Origin: Chitinophagales bacterium
GTDB lineage: Bacteria; Bacteroidota; Bacteroidia; Chitinophagales; Saprospiraceae
Reading direction: 5' to 3'
Length of the DNA stretch: 64,000 nt
NCBI GenBank assembly: GCA_013299105.1
Contig: JAAFJY010000028.1
Location: 1-64,000, forward strand
Shown here one piece after another: positions 50,215 through 59,203 of this stretch. A program made the position numbers and the translations under genes. Within the stretch, counting starts at the first letter, position 1, and each line of letters starts with the position of its first letter. A model generated the notes under the pieces. It saw only the letters and a program-made list of their open reading frames with translations, did no database searches and had not been told where the DNA came from.

Positions 50215-53097
50215 TTATGCGTTTTTCAGCGCGCCCCCTCTGCCTGTAGTCATGCGGTACCAGATCGCGAAGCCCAAGCCAAACATCATCAAGAAGCCAC
50301 CCAACCAGAAGATGTTGATCCCCGGAAACTCAATGGCCTGGAGCACGATGTAGTTGGAAGGAATCGAACGAGTAGCCAACTCAATTGGCAGATCCGCTCC
50401 GGTAGGTTGCGCTTGGGCTACTTGCAACAAGATGTTCTTTTTCTCAGGATTGACGATGGGGAAGCGCACATGCAAACCCAGTTCGGGCACCTCCACTTTT
50501 AAGGTAAGCGGTTTTTGATCGCGCAACAAAAACACGGGCTGGGCCTGGTAGATTTTGCCATCAGGAGCTTTGATCTCCAGATTGGCCCCTACGGCCACGT
50601 CCTTGTCCAAAGCTTGGTATTCGGGGTGTTGTGGATTTTGCTCAATACTTTTGAAGGTGATTTGGTACCCCTGGAACGCCTTGGTTTCATTTTGGGCGAT
50701 CTCCATATCGTTGTAATTCAACTGATTGTCAAACACGAACACTTTCTCCAAAGCTTCTTGCCCCAAACGTACTTTGGCGCTCAGGTCGTCAATTTGTTCT
50801 GGAAAAAAATAGATCACCTGTCCGCGTAGGACTACCCCAGGATTGACTACATAGGTGCTATCGATATCACTGCGTTGTACCGCGATTTTGGCGCTGAAAG
50901 CCAGGTCGCCGGCCTCGGGTTTGTAGTCGTGGTGCTGCACTTTGCGCTCAGTTGACAACAAGCGGAATTGGAACTGCCGGGTAAAGGTACTGTCCACATT
51001 GCTCACATCAAGGGTATCGGTAAGGGTCATGACTTGGCCTTGGCGCACTATGCTACGTTTGTATTTCAGCGCCTCTTCTTGCTCGCGTTTGAGCTTGAAG
51101 TTTTGCTCTACCACTGGCAAAGAGCTGATGTGGGTAAAAATATCCTTGGTCAGGTAATGCCTGGTATTTGGATTGGAGCTGGCGATTTTTTCAAAAGAAC
51201 GGTCGTAAAGGATGTTGGGGTGCAAGTCAAAATCTTCGACGACTTTGCCCTGCGCATCGCGTCTTTTGAAATTCACAGTGTAGGTACGCGTAAAATGCAC
51301 CAGGGTGTCCTTGGTCCAGGTCAAGTCATAGCCCGCCATGGTTTGGGGAATGTTGCGGAACAAGAGGATGTTTTCGCGGGCCAGTTTTTCGTCGCCACCC
51401 TGGATCAAACCCTCGATCAGGAAGGGATCACTTTCGGAGATGATTTTTTTATTGACGCCAGAGGCCATGATGCCCACGATCATCAGGCCGAAACCCAGAT
51501 GCGAGAGGGTAGAGGAAGCCAGTTTGAGCTGGCTTTTCAGGAAGAAAACCAAATAATCCACATTGGCCACGATGGTGTACCAACCACTGAACAAAAGCAC
51601 CCAATACTGCCAGGCTGGCAATTTGAGCCACAAGGCACACAGGCCTGTAAAAGCCCCTGCGATGAGCATAGTGACGCCAAAACGGGTCCAAAATTTACTT
51701 TTTTGGGCCGCCCAGTTGAGCCCCTGGTAGCGCAAATACTGCGCAAAACCCGAAAACATGCCCATGAAAAGACCAATCCACAACATATAGCGGTTGAAAT
51801 GCGCCTTGGGGTCGAGGATGGACCTTTCTTCAAAAACGGGGTTGAAAGCCTTGGCTATCTTGTTGAAAACGGGTAGCGAAGTGGAACCCGTGATGATGAT
51901 GCTGGCAAAAAGCAAGACCAAAGCCCCCAGGAACATCCAAAACTCTCGAGAAGAAGTAGGCTCTTCGGTTTTGGGGCCAGGTATTTCGCGCCAGCGCCAA
52001 ATCAAGGGCACCAATGCCAGGAGGGCAAAAATACTGACGAAAATCATCAACTGGGTTTCCAGGCCCATTTCGGTGAAGGAGTGCACCGAGGTTTGCCCCA
52101 AAATGCCACTGCGGGTCAGGAAAGTCGAATAAATGACCAAAACCAGGCCTGACAAGTAAAAAGCATAGGTGCTGCGGACCGAATGGCCAGTGCTGCGCGC
52201 CACGAGGTTGGTGTGGATACCAGCCACAACCAGCAACCAGGGTACCAGCGAAGTATTTTCGACGGGGTCCCAAGCCCAATACCCCCCGAAGTTGAGTGCT
52301 TCGTAAGCCCAGGCCGCACCCATCAGGATGCCCGTACCCAGGAGCGCACCCGAAAACAAGGCCCAAGGCAAGGCTGCTTTCAACCAGTCTTGGTGGCGGC
52401 GGGTCCAAAGTCCTGCGACTGCAAAAGCAAAAGGTACGGCAGCCGAAGCAAAACCCAGGAATAAAGTGGGTGGGTGGATGGTCATCCAATAATTTTGCAA
52501 GGCTTCATTAAGGCCATTGCCTTGGATGAGTTTGACGTAATCTGCTTTGGCAAAAATAGGCGCGTCCATCACTTGGCGCAAGAGCAACATGGGGTTGCTA
52601 CCCAGCTTAGTAGGGTCGTCGCCGAAGCCCACGTAGACGCCCAAGATCATGCTGGCGATCACCGTTTGTAAGAGTGCCATCACGCTCATCACGGGGCTTT
52701 CCCATTGCTTGGCCCAACGAATCAATAGGAGCCCCAAAACGGCGTGCCAAAACATCCAGAGCAAAAAGCTGCCTTCCTGTCCTTCCCACAAGGCCGAGAA
52801 GATGTACTTCATGGGCAGCTCGTCCGAAACGTGATTTTGCACGTATTGGTACTCGTAATATTGGTTGACCATGACGTAAATCAAAGTGCCAATGGTCACG
52901 AATACTCCAGCGCTGTGACCGAAGAAAGCCAGGCGGGCAATTTTTTGCCAACCCGCGCCATCTTCATGGTCACGGCGTTGGGTAGCAAAAAAATAGGCGG
53001 TGGCCGCCAGAAGTGCGGCCACAAAAGTGAGCGTAACCCCCGTTTGACCGATGTATCCCGGCCATAGGCGTTCGCCAATGTATTCGATGTTGTTCAT
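50215..53097 (-). CDS. ccmF: cytochrome c heme lyase CcmF, enlarged
   Basis: Integral membrane subunit that ligates heme to apocytochrome c. 960 residues, against about 650 in E. coli. The N-terminal half has about 14 helices. The heme-handling WWD-type motif is visible in GGYWAWDPVENTSLVPWL, and conserved His residues in GQEGSFLLWMFWHAV and SVHSFTEMG. The residues after about 590 form a large periplasmic domain rich in beta strands (DLHPNILYDRSFEKIASSNPNTRH). A final helix ends INIFWLGGFLMMFGLGFAIWYRM. It follows ccmE by 41 bases. Confidence 0.95.
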   Translation of the reverse strand: MNNIEYIGERLWPGYIGQTGVTLTFVAALLAATAYFFATQRRDHEDGAGWQKIARLAFFGHSAGVFVTIGTLIYVMVNQYYEYQYVQNHVSDELPMKYIFSALWEGQEGSFLLWMFWHAVLGLLLIRWAKQWESPVMSVMALLQTVIASMILGVYVGFGDDPTKLGSNPMLLLRQVMDAPIFAKADYVKLIQGNGLNEALQNYWMTIHPPTLFLGFASAAVPFAFAVAGLWTRRHQDWLKAALPWALFSGALLGTGILMGAAWAYEALNFGGYWAWDPVENTSLVPWLLVVAGIHTNLVARSTGHSVRSTYAFYLSGLVLVIYSTFLTRSGILGQTSVHSFTEMGLETQLMIFVSIFALLALVPLIWRWREIPGPKTEEPTSSREFWMFLGALVLLFASIIITGSTSLPVFNKIAKAFNPVFEERSILDPKAHFNRYMLWIGLFMGMFSGFAQYLRYQGLNWAAQKSKFWTRFGVTMLIAGAFTGLCALWLKLPAWQYWVLLFSGWYTIVANVDYLVFFLKSQLKLASSTLSHLGFGLMIVGIMASGVNKKIISESDPFLIEGLIQGGDEKLARENILLFRNIPQTMAGYDLTWTKDTLVHFTRTYTVNFKRRDAQGKVVEDFDLHPNILYDRSFEKIASSNPNTRHYLTKDIFTHISSLPVVEQNFKLKREQEEALKYKRSIVRQGQVMTLTDTLDVSNVDSTFTRQFQFRLLSTERKVQHHDYKPEAGDLAFSAKIAVQRSDIDSTYVVNPGVVLRGQVIYFFPEQIDDLSAKVRLGQEALEKVFVFDNQLNYNDMEIAQNETKAFQGYQITFKSIEQNPQHPEYQALDKDVAVGANLEIKAPDGKIYQAQPVFLLRDQKPLTLKVEVPELGLHVRFPIVNPEKKNILLQVAQAQPTGADLPIELATRSIPSNYIVLQAIEFPGINIFWLGGFLMMFGLGFAIWYRMTTGRGGALKNA

Positions 53098-53138
53098 AAA
53101 ACTCGGTAGGACAGATCAAGGACTGTACAATTCACTGC

Positions 53139-53534
53139 TTACCCCTGCTTGTTGCGGATGGCGATTTCTTCGTCTTTGTACTTGGATGGACACTTGAGCA
53201 ACATGTCTTTGGCCAAAAATTCGCCATTGTTCATTTGGCCAGTGACCACGATCTGCTCAGACAATTCAAAGTCCTGGGGTTTGCTTTTCAACAAAACCAC
53301 TTTTTGCTCTTTGCCATCGGTGTCTTTGATGTAAAAGCTGAAATAGTTGGGATCTTTGATCGGGTCATACACCATTGGTTTGTCTTTGACCAATTGACCA
53401 GCGATTTTCACGGTGCGGTTTTTGCTTTCCGCTTGGGCAAAAGTGGAATAGGTGCCCATGTCCTTGGCTGAGTTCATCAGCAGGGCGATGGCTGCGGCCA
53501 ACATCAGGCCAGCAATGATATAGATGCGTTTCAT
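53139..53534 (-). CDS. ccmE: heme chaperone CcmE, CxxxY variant
   Basis: Periplasmic OB-fold chaperone carrying heme to CcmF. 131 residues: an N-terminal anchor (RIYIIAGLMLAAAIALLM) then the OB-fold. The heme-binding His of the usual HxxxY motif is a Cys here: LLKCPSKYKDE reads CxxxY, as in the CcmE variants described in some archaea and Desulfovibrio. Hence heme attachment would be through Cys. It is first in the ccmE-ccmF operon. No ccmA, B, C or D lies next to it in this window. Confidence 0.93.
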   Translation of the reverse strand: MKRIYIIAGLMLAAAIALLMNSAKDMGTYSTFAQAESKNRTVKIAGQLVKDKPMVYDPIKDPNYFSFYIKDTDGKEQKVVLLKSKPQDFELSEQIVVTGQMNNGEFLAKDMLLKCPSKYKDEEIAIRNKQG

Positions 53535-53670
53535 CCTACAAGCATTTGAGAGTTAGCACAAATAAAGCAGTGCTTTTTCAGTGGACAAATTTACGCCGCT
53601 TTTGTTGGCAATGCGCGGCAAGTTTCGGCATTTTTGGCGGATAAAGGCAGATTTTGACTGATTCTAAATA

Positions 53671-53705
53671 AAAAAGATCGATTGATGAGCCCAACCGATC
53701 TTTTT
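53671..53705 (-). terminator. terminator of the pseudo-peptidase/barrel gene
   Basis: AAAAAGATCG (53671-53680) pairs with CGATCTTTTT (53696-53705). It is 26 bases after the stop of the gene at 53731 (minus). Confidence 0.85.
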
Positions 53706-53730
53706 ACAAGACTTCTACAAGGCTTGTTTA

Positions 53731-56700
53731 TCAAAAATCCATGCCTAAACTCAGGTACAATTTCGGTTTTTGAACCCGCCGAGTATCAATGCCCCAAGCA
53801 TAGTCTGCCCTCAAGAAATACCCAAATAAGGTGGTTCGAGCCCCAATACCATAGCCAGCTACCAATGGATCCCGGAAATAGTTGATGGTGGTAGTAATGA
53901 AAGGTCCGCTTTTGAACCGGGTGGTATTGATTGGGTTGTCGTCGCGATAGGGCGAGAATCCTTCCCAGGCTGTTCCCATGTCAAAAAAGCCGATGACCTG
54001 GAAGTTTTTCAGCAGTGGAGATTGCACCCGGCGAGAAATATACCGAATCAAGGGTACCCTTAATTCGGTATTCAGCAGTGCAAAGGAGTTGCCATTGCGG
54101 ATATTAATTGGGAAGCCGCGCAAATTGGCCACCAAAGTTTGGAACGCAAAATTGCCACGCGGCACTGGAATATCGTTGTTTTGTTGTGCGAACAACCACT
54201 GGTCCATGCCCCCCAGAAAATAAAGTACCCGTTCGGAACCAAAGGAAGTACCACCAGTTAACCTTGCTGCCAAAACGGACAAGCGCAGCACCCGTTGGTA
54301 ATGCCGCACATCCATGTTGAGTACCGTCATAAAACCCTTATTGAAATTCACATCCAATCCTGACTCATTGTTGACGGAGAATTTTTTCTGCATTTCAACA
54401 AAAAAACGATAACGGGTGCCTCTGCGTAGGTTTACAGCGAGGTCAACGGTATTGTCAAAAACATACTCTAGGCGCAAGCCAATGCGCTGGTCAGCTTGGT
54501 CGAGGGGGCTACGCTGGTCAATTTGAGAATTGATATCGGTCAGCAAGCGCGTGGTGCGGTCGCGACGCAAAGTCCCAGTGGCTTGAATGCGCCTGAATAC
54601 ATCCAATGGGTAGCGCACCCCAAATTGCCCCATTAAAATATTGTACTCATCGCGGATCGGGGTAGTCCGGCTTTCGCGGTTGAGGCGGGTATTGCGGGTA
54701 TAAATGGAGTAAAATTTATCCAGGCGTTTTTTGCGGTTGTTGAAAGTCAAGTAATATTCGGTACCATTAAAGGAAGTAGGCACGCGAATTCCTCCCTCAA
54801 ACTCATAATCCTCAAACAAGTCCTTGACATTGGCTTTGAGCAGCATGCCAGGAGGAGGAGGTTGAAAACCATCCGGGTTGGCGGCAATGGATTCCATGCC
54901 TTCAAACAACAAGGAGTTGTCGACTTGAGTGGTCATAAAGTCGGAACGGAACTGCAAACGGTAAGGAATGGCCTTGGTGGGGCTGAGCATATACAACTTC
55001 TTCTGGGTGTTGAACAAGGGGAATGAGGCCGTGGTTTCGGAATTCAAAGGCTTGGGCGTTTCAAGCGGCTTGGGTAATTCAGGCGTCTTGGTATTAGGTT
55101 TATACGTTCCAGGCGTGGTGTATTCTCGCTGGAGTTCGGGGGTTTGCTCTCTGGGGCTTTCCGCTGCCTTGTTTGTCTTTTTTACAGGCATGGGCAAGGC
55201 AAACTCACTTTGAAACAGATAGGGCTCGTCTTCTTCTACTTTTGGAAGGCTATCCACCACCAGTGGGTTTGGAGGGGTAATGAGCAGGTTGACTTCTTGT
55301 TTGGGCAGCGTATCCAATTTAGTTGGCGAGGGAGGTGCAGGAAGATTGGCATTCACTGCGGGCAAGCTGTGCAGCAACACACTGTCTCTTTGAGCTTGCT
55401 TGCTTAGGCTTTGCAGCTCTTTTCTGCGAAAAAAAGTACCTGCGCCTTGTCGCACCTGTGCCGGATTGTGCTTGCTGATGTAAAAAGTACGCCGGCCCAA
55501 AGCTGTAAATGTCTCTACCATTTTGTTGCTGTTGGCTGCCACGTGGTGCATGGCCAAATGAAAGGGGTAATCCGTTTGGCTGTGGGTGATAGAGCGTTGC
55601 CTGATTTCGGGTAAAACCCGCACGGAGTCGATTTGGGTGCTGTCAAGGCTGCGCATGGTCGAATCCATCGGCCAGTTTAGTTCAGTGCCGTCTTTGAGGT
55701 ACACATGCTGGCGGTATTCGCGGATGTAATCCTCTAGTCGGGCCGATTCGCGGTTGTGAATCCCATCTCGGTCGCTGATGTAAGTAAAGTAGGTGGTGTC
55801 GATGGCCACAGGCATGCGTTCATTCGCCAGTGGGGTATGGGTTACCCGTACAAACTCGCGGATGGGACTTTGCAGGTCGTAGTAAAAAAGATCGAAGGTA
55901 CCGATCGGCAGAATGCTATCTGGGCGTGCGGTTTTGAAAAAAATACTTTCCCGATTTGAGCTAAAAACGATGCCTCTCCGGTTGCGAACTTTGACCGCCA
56001 CCGCGTCCAAATCGTCGTAAATATCATTGGTGATCCTGGTGCTTTGGCGGGTCCTGACAGCATAGGTGAAAATATCAGATTGCCCACTGACTTCGGCGGA
56101 AAGCAATAGGTTGAAATTGTCGAGGTAATCCAGGCTGTACACCCGTTGGTACTGCTCCGAGAATAATTCAGTAGTGGTTTTGTCTTTGGAAATATCGTAA
56201 GTGGATAGTTTCAGGTTGTCGCGCCTTTCGTACAAAATGGCGATTTGTTGCCCGCTGGGGCTCCAGGCAATGAGCGGGTAATTGTAGTCGGTGGATTGCA
56301 GCGCATTGCGGAAGCCCTCTTTGAAGATGCGCTTTTTCTTCTTTTGCTGGAGGTCGTATAAGTAAATTTTGGTGCGTCCCTGGTCATTGAGCACATAGGC
56401 CAAGCGGGTGCCATCGGGGCTGAGTTTGAGTTGGGTAACTGGCAGGCGGTCGCGTTTGCGAAAAGTGATGAGTTGATCGGCTTGTGGTATTTGTCGGCCT
56501 TTCAAGTCGCTTTCATACCGAGCGCGGAAAAAAGCATCCCACTCCTTGGTCGTGGCCTGAAAAGACTGGTCGAGCACGTACAAAAAGCCACTTTCCACGC
56601 TGCGGTTGATGCGGGTAAGGTAGAGCAGGCTCGATACCGAAGGCCGCCCATATTTTTCACTGATAAAATACCACATTGACTGGCCCGCCAAGCGAGGAAA

Positions 56701-57339
56701 ATCATCGGCAAAGCGCTCGAATTTTTTGTACTTGCGCGACATCAGGATGTTGCGCAATTGGTTGTCCTGTTCCACGTTCCAGGCTTCGCCTGCGTAGGCG
56801 ACCAGGCCTTCTTTGAACCAATTGGGTAAGTTCAACAATACTGCATTTTGCACAATTTCTTGGATATTGGCCCCAAACAACATGGTGTTGAGGTACACCG
56901 CAGCGATGCCCTCTCGCACCTGCGCCCTTAGGTTGAGGTGATTTCCATCAAAATAGACAAAGATGGTATTACCAGATACTTTGGTTTGACCATTGGCATT
57001 GACAAAAAGTTCTTCCGAACCAATGTTGCTCTGCTTCACATCGGTTACGTCAGAGTACACGATGATTTGCAGTTTTTCGTTCATGCGGTGCTCCAACAAG
57101 GTCTGGATCTCATCAAAATCGTATTCTGCCATTTGCACCACCTTCTGTGCAGCGGTGCGCGATTTTCCGTAATAGTAAACGAAGAAATTGTCGCTCTCAT
57201 ACTGCGACCAATCCTGAAAATCATCGTGGTACTGCACCCGGTTTTTGCCAAATTTTACTTGCGTTCCGCCTTGTGCCAAGAGCTGAACGGGGATTGAAAA
57301 AAGCAAGACCAAACGAAAAATGTAGTTGATTCTCAACAT
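53731..57339 (-). CDS. fusion: degenerate MA-type peptidase domain, PD40 propeller, Pro linker and Omp85-like barrel
   Basis: 1202 residues. Signal peptide about 1-22 (ends QLLAQ). Residues 35-260 resemble gluzincin-like Peptidase_MA domains: FFVYYYGKSRTAAQKVV, then LPNWFKEGLVAYAGEAW, but where HExxH is expected there is REGIAAVYLN, so it is probably inactive. Residues about 290-550 form TolB-type PD40 blades (LSPDGTRLAYVLNDQGR, WSPSGQQIAILY, SNRESIF). A Pro/Thr-rich linker (about 660-820) leads to a C-terminal beta-barrel (LLRADYAWGIDTRR-type end, LSLGMDF), like Omp85 C-termini. The start at ATG 57339 is fixed by the signal peptide. No family name is known to me for this architecture. Confidence 0.82.
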   Translation of the reverse strand: MLRINYIFRLVLLFSIPVQLLAQGGTQVKFGKNRVQYHDDFQDWSQYESDNFFVYYYGKSRTAAQKVVQMAEYDFDEIQTLLEHRMNEKLQIIVYSDVTDVKQSNIGSEELFVNANGQTKVSGNTIFVYFDGNHLNLRAQVREGIAAVYLNTMLFGANIQEIVQNAVLLNLPNWFKEGLVAYAGEAWNVEQDNQLRNILMSRKYKKFERFADDFPRLAGQSMWYFISEKYGRPSVSSLLYLTRINRSVESGFLYVLDQSFQATTKEWDAFFRARYESDLKGRQIPQADQLITFRKRDRLPVTQLKLSPDGTRLAYVLNDQGRTKIYLYDLQQKKKKRIFKEGFRNALQSTDYNYPLIAWSPSGQQIAILYERRDNLKLSTYDISKDKTTTELFSEQYQRVYSLDYLDNFNLLLSAEVSGQSDIFTYAVRTRQSTRITNDIYDDLDAVAVKVRNRRGIVFSSNRESIFFKTARPDSILPIGTFDLFYYDLQSPIREFVRVTHTPLANERMPVAIDTTYFTYISDRDGIHNRESARLEDYIREYRQHVYLKDGTELNWPMDSTMRSLDSTQIDSVRVLPEIRQRSITHSQTDYPFHLAMHHVAANSNKMVETFTALGRRTFYISKHNPAQVRQGAGTFFRRKELQSLSKQAQRDSVLLHSLPAVNANLPAPPSPTKLDTLPKQEVNLLITPPNPLVVDSLPKVEEDEPYLFQSEFALPMPVKKTNKAAESPREQTPELQREYTTPGTYKPNTKTPELPKPLETPKPLNSETTASFPLFNTQKKLYMLSPTKAIPYRLQFRSDFMTTQVDNSLLFEGMESIAANPDGFQPPPPGMLLKANVKDLFEDYEFEGGIRVPTSFNGTEYYLTFNNRKKRLDKFYSIYTRNTRLNRESRTTPIRDEYNILMGQFGVRYPLDVFRRIQATGTLRRDRTTRLLTDINSQIDQRSPLDQADQRIGLRLEYVFDNTVDLAVNLRRGTRYRFFVEMQKKFSVNNESGLDVNFNKGFMTVLNMDVRHYQRVLRLSVLAARLTGGTSFGSERVLYFLGGMDQWLFAQQNNDIPVPRGNFAFQTLVANLRGFPINIRNGNSFALLNTELRVPLIRYISRRVQSPLLKNFQVIGFFDMGTAWEGFSPYRDDNPINTTRFKSGPFITTTINYFRDPLVAGYGIGARTTLFGYFLRADYAWGIDTRRVQKPKLYLSLGMDF

Positions 57340-57469
57340 ATGGGTGCTGTTTTTTGTAATGCGAACAGTCAGAATTTTTGTTGGGCGGAGTTTGAGTTTC
57401 AGGGGTCGGAAATAAAAAAACGCTCTAATCAATAGACAGTTGTAAGCGCAATTGGTTTTGGATTTAGCA

Positions 57470-57507
57470 AGTTTTGGCCAAGAAAATAGGGATCATTGGC
57501 CAAAACT
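57470..57507. promoter_or_regulatory. perfect 12-bp inverted repeat
   Basis: AGTTTTGGCCAA (57470-57481) and TTGGCCAAAACT (57496-57507) form a perfect palindrome with a 14-base spacer, in the divergent gap before the barrel gene and foldback copy 5. It could be an operator or hairpin. Confidence 0.5.
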
Positions 57508-57548
57508 GCCAATAATTTAGGCATTTTTGCACTTCTGCACAAGCAAAC

Positions 57549-57692
57549 GGAGCGTAAAAAAATAAGGTAACCGGATTTGGGATTAGTGAAAAAGGAGAAC
57601 TACCAGTTTAAGCAACTGGATGAAAGGAAGTTGTGTTCTTTTTTTGCTAATCCTCAATAGCAAATTTGGGGGCCTTATTTTAGCTCAAATAT
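57549..57692 (+). repeat. foldback repeat FB1, copy 5 (forward)
   Basis: GGAGCGTAAAAAAATAAGG at the left and CCTTATTTTAGCTCAAATA at the right. Here the paired bases read GGATTAG (57580-57586) and CTAATCC (57647-57653), while other copies have GGTTTAG and CTAAACC: both arms changed together. It ends 15 bases before the MBL start. Confidence 0.88.
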
Positions 57693-57707
57693 AAAAGAAG
57701 TTTTATC

Positions 57708-58352
57708 ATGACAAATGTTGTCCAGCTTACCTTTAATCCCTTTTCTGAAAACACTTTTTTGGTGTATGACGATACTGGCGAATGCGCCATTTTTGACCCT
57801 GGTTGCTTCTCTGGCGAAGAAAAAGAAGAGCTGATCGGTGCCATTGAGCGCCTACGCCTCAAACCCGTTTTGCTGATCAACACCCATTGCCACATCGACC
57901 ACGTTTTTGGCAATGCGATGGTGGCGAATACTTACCAACTCGAATTGGCCGCTCACCGAGGCGAAATACCCGTATTGGAAATGGCTCCAGTAGCTGCCAA
58001 TCGCTGGGGAATCCCCTATCCAGAGCCTTCTCCGCCGATCACGCGGTTCATTGAAGACAAAGAATTGATTCATTTTGGCGAAACGACCCTTGAAGCGCGC
58101 TTTACACCCGGCCATTCGCCAGCCAGCCTTTGTTTTTATTGTGAAAAGGATGCTTTTGTGATCGGTGGCGATGTGTTGTTCAAAGACAGCATTGGGCGCT
58201 ACGACCTGCCTGGCGGCAACCTACAAACCCTCATGGCCAGCATTGAACGCGAGCTGATGAACCTGCCCGATGAAGTGAAGGTGTATTCAGGTCATGGCCC
58301 TGCTACAACCATTGGGCGGGAAAGGGTTCACAATCCGTTTTTGCAGGGATGA
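57708..58352 (+). CDS. MBL-fold metallo-hydrolase (glyoxalase II/YcbL-like)
   Basis: 214 residues. The metal-binding motif is INTHCHIDHVFGN (HxHxDH), then FTPGHSPAS, VIGGDVLFKDSIGRYD and YSGHGPATTIGRE, matching the small glyoxalase II-like family (YcbL). It would hydrolyse thioesters. The ATG follows foldback copy 5 by 15 bases. Its stop overlaps the kinase start as ATGA, so the two are translationally coupled. Confidence 0.95.
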   Translation: MTNVVQLTFNPFSENTFLVYDDTGECAIFDPGCFSGEEKEELIGAIERLRLKPVLLINTHCHIDHVFGNAMVANTYQLELAAHRGEIPVLEMAPVAANRWGIPYPEPSPPITRFIEDKELIHFGETTLEARFTPGHSPASLCFYCEKDAFVIGGDVLFKDSIGRYDLPGGNLQTLMASIERELMNLPDEVKVYSGHGPATTIGRERVHNPFLQG

Positions 58353-59164
58353 TTTTTTCAATGGACTTAAGGAATCCTCAAATACCCGAACGATTTTTGG
58401 CTGGCTTGAAAGAACAATTGGGCCCGTTTGAATATTATGAGTTCCCTGATGGTGCTTCAAAGGCTGATGTTTTTCAATTGGTAACGGAAAAAGAGCGTGT
58501 CTTTTTTGTAAAGGTTGCAGGCATCAAAGACCAAAACAACAACATAGATAACGAAAGAAAAGCATGCCATTGGCTATTGAGGAAAATGCCTGTTCCAAAA
58601 GTAATTCATTTCCAAAAGCACAAGAAATGGGCCGCTATCTGTACTCCTCAATTGCTTGGAGAAAGCCTTGCCAATGCTCTGGACCAACTCCCCCCAGAAA
58701 CAGCCGTAAAAATCTACGCCCAAACCCTGAAACAACTCCACGACCTGCCCATCGACGACTGCCCCTTGCGCTTCAGCTTAGGCGATCGCATCGCCCTGGC
58801 CCGTAAATGGGTAGAAAAAGGCGAGCTTTACAACTCCGAGTTTGAGCCCGAAAACCAGCGCTACACGCCTGATGCACTTTTTGAAAAACTGCTCCAGCTA
58901 GTCCCCCACGAGCAACACCTTGTATTCACCCACGGCGATTATTGCATGGACAATATCTTCGTCAACAATGGCGAACTCAGTGGCCTGATCGACCTGGGCC
59001 GTGCTGGCATCGCAGATATGTACCAAGACATTGCCTTGGCTATTCGCAGTATTCGCCACGAATTGGGCATGGAGTATGAAGCCCTGTTTTGTCAGGAATA
59101 CGGATTGGATAACCTGGACCAGGACAAGGTGGACTTTTATATATTGTTGGATGAGTTTTTTTGA
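58349..59164 (+). CDS. APH(3')-like small-molecule kinase
   Basis: 271 residues of the aminoglycoside 3'-phosphotransferase fold. HGDYCMDNIFVNNG is the catalytic loop (HGDxxxxN), LIDLGRAGIADMYQDIALAIRS the D-L-G-R metal motif with the typical APH(3') extension. FVKVAG supplies the ATP Lys. It may phosphorylate an aminoglycoside, another sugar-like compound or a metabolite; this is unknown. Unlike acquired resistance genes it is in a chromosomal two-gene unit, overlapping the MBL gene by 4 bases. ATG 58349 or 58361. Confidence 0.85.
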   Translation: MIFSMDLRNPQIPERFLAGLKEQLGPFEYYEFPDGASKADVFQLVTEKERVFFVKVAGIKDQNNNIDNERKACHWLLRKMPVPKVIHFQKHKKWAAICTPQLLGESLANALDQLPPETAVKIYAQTLKQLHDLPIDDCPLRFSLGDRIALARKWVEKGELYNSEFEPENQRYTPDALFEKLLQLVPHEQHLVFTHGDYCMDNIFVNNGELSGLIDLGRAGIADMYQDIALAIRSIRHELGMEYEALFCQEYGLDNLDQDKVDFYILLDEFF

Positions 59165-59203
59165 GGTGAAAAGTAAAACCACCAGCCAAATTTTCACTCA
59201 ATC

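Noticed and set aside
53731-57339. Simple TolB protein
   Set aside because: PD40 blades are present but only as a middle part of a much larger protein with a barrel and peptidase-like domain; no Pal or TolA partner is nearby.
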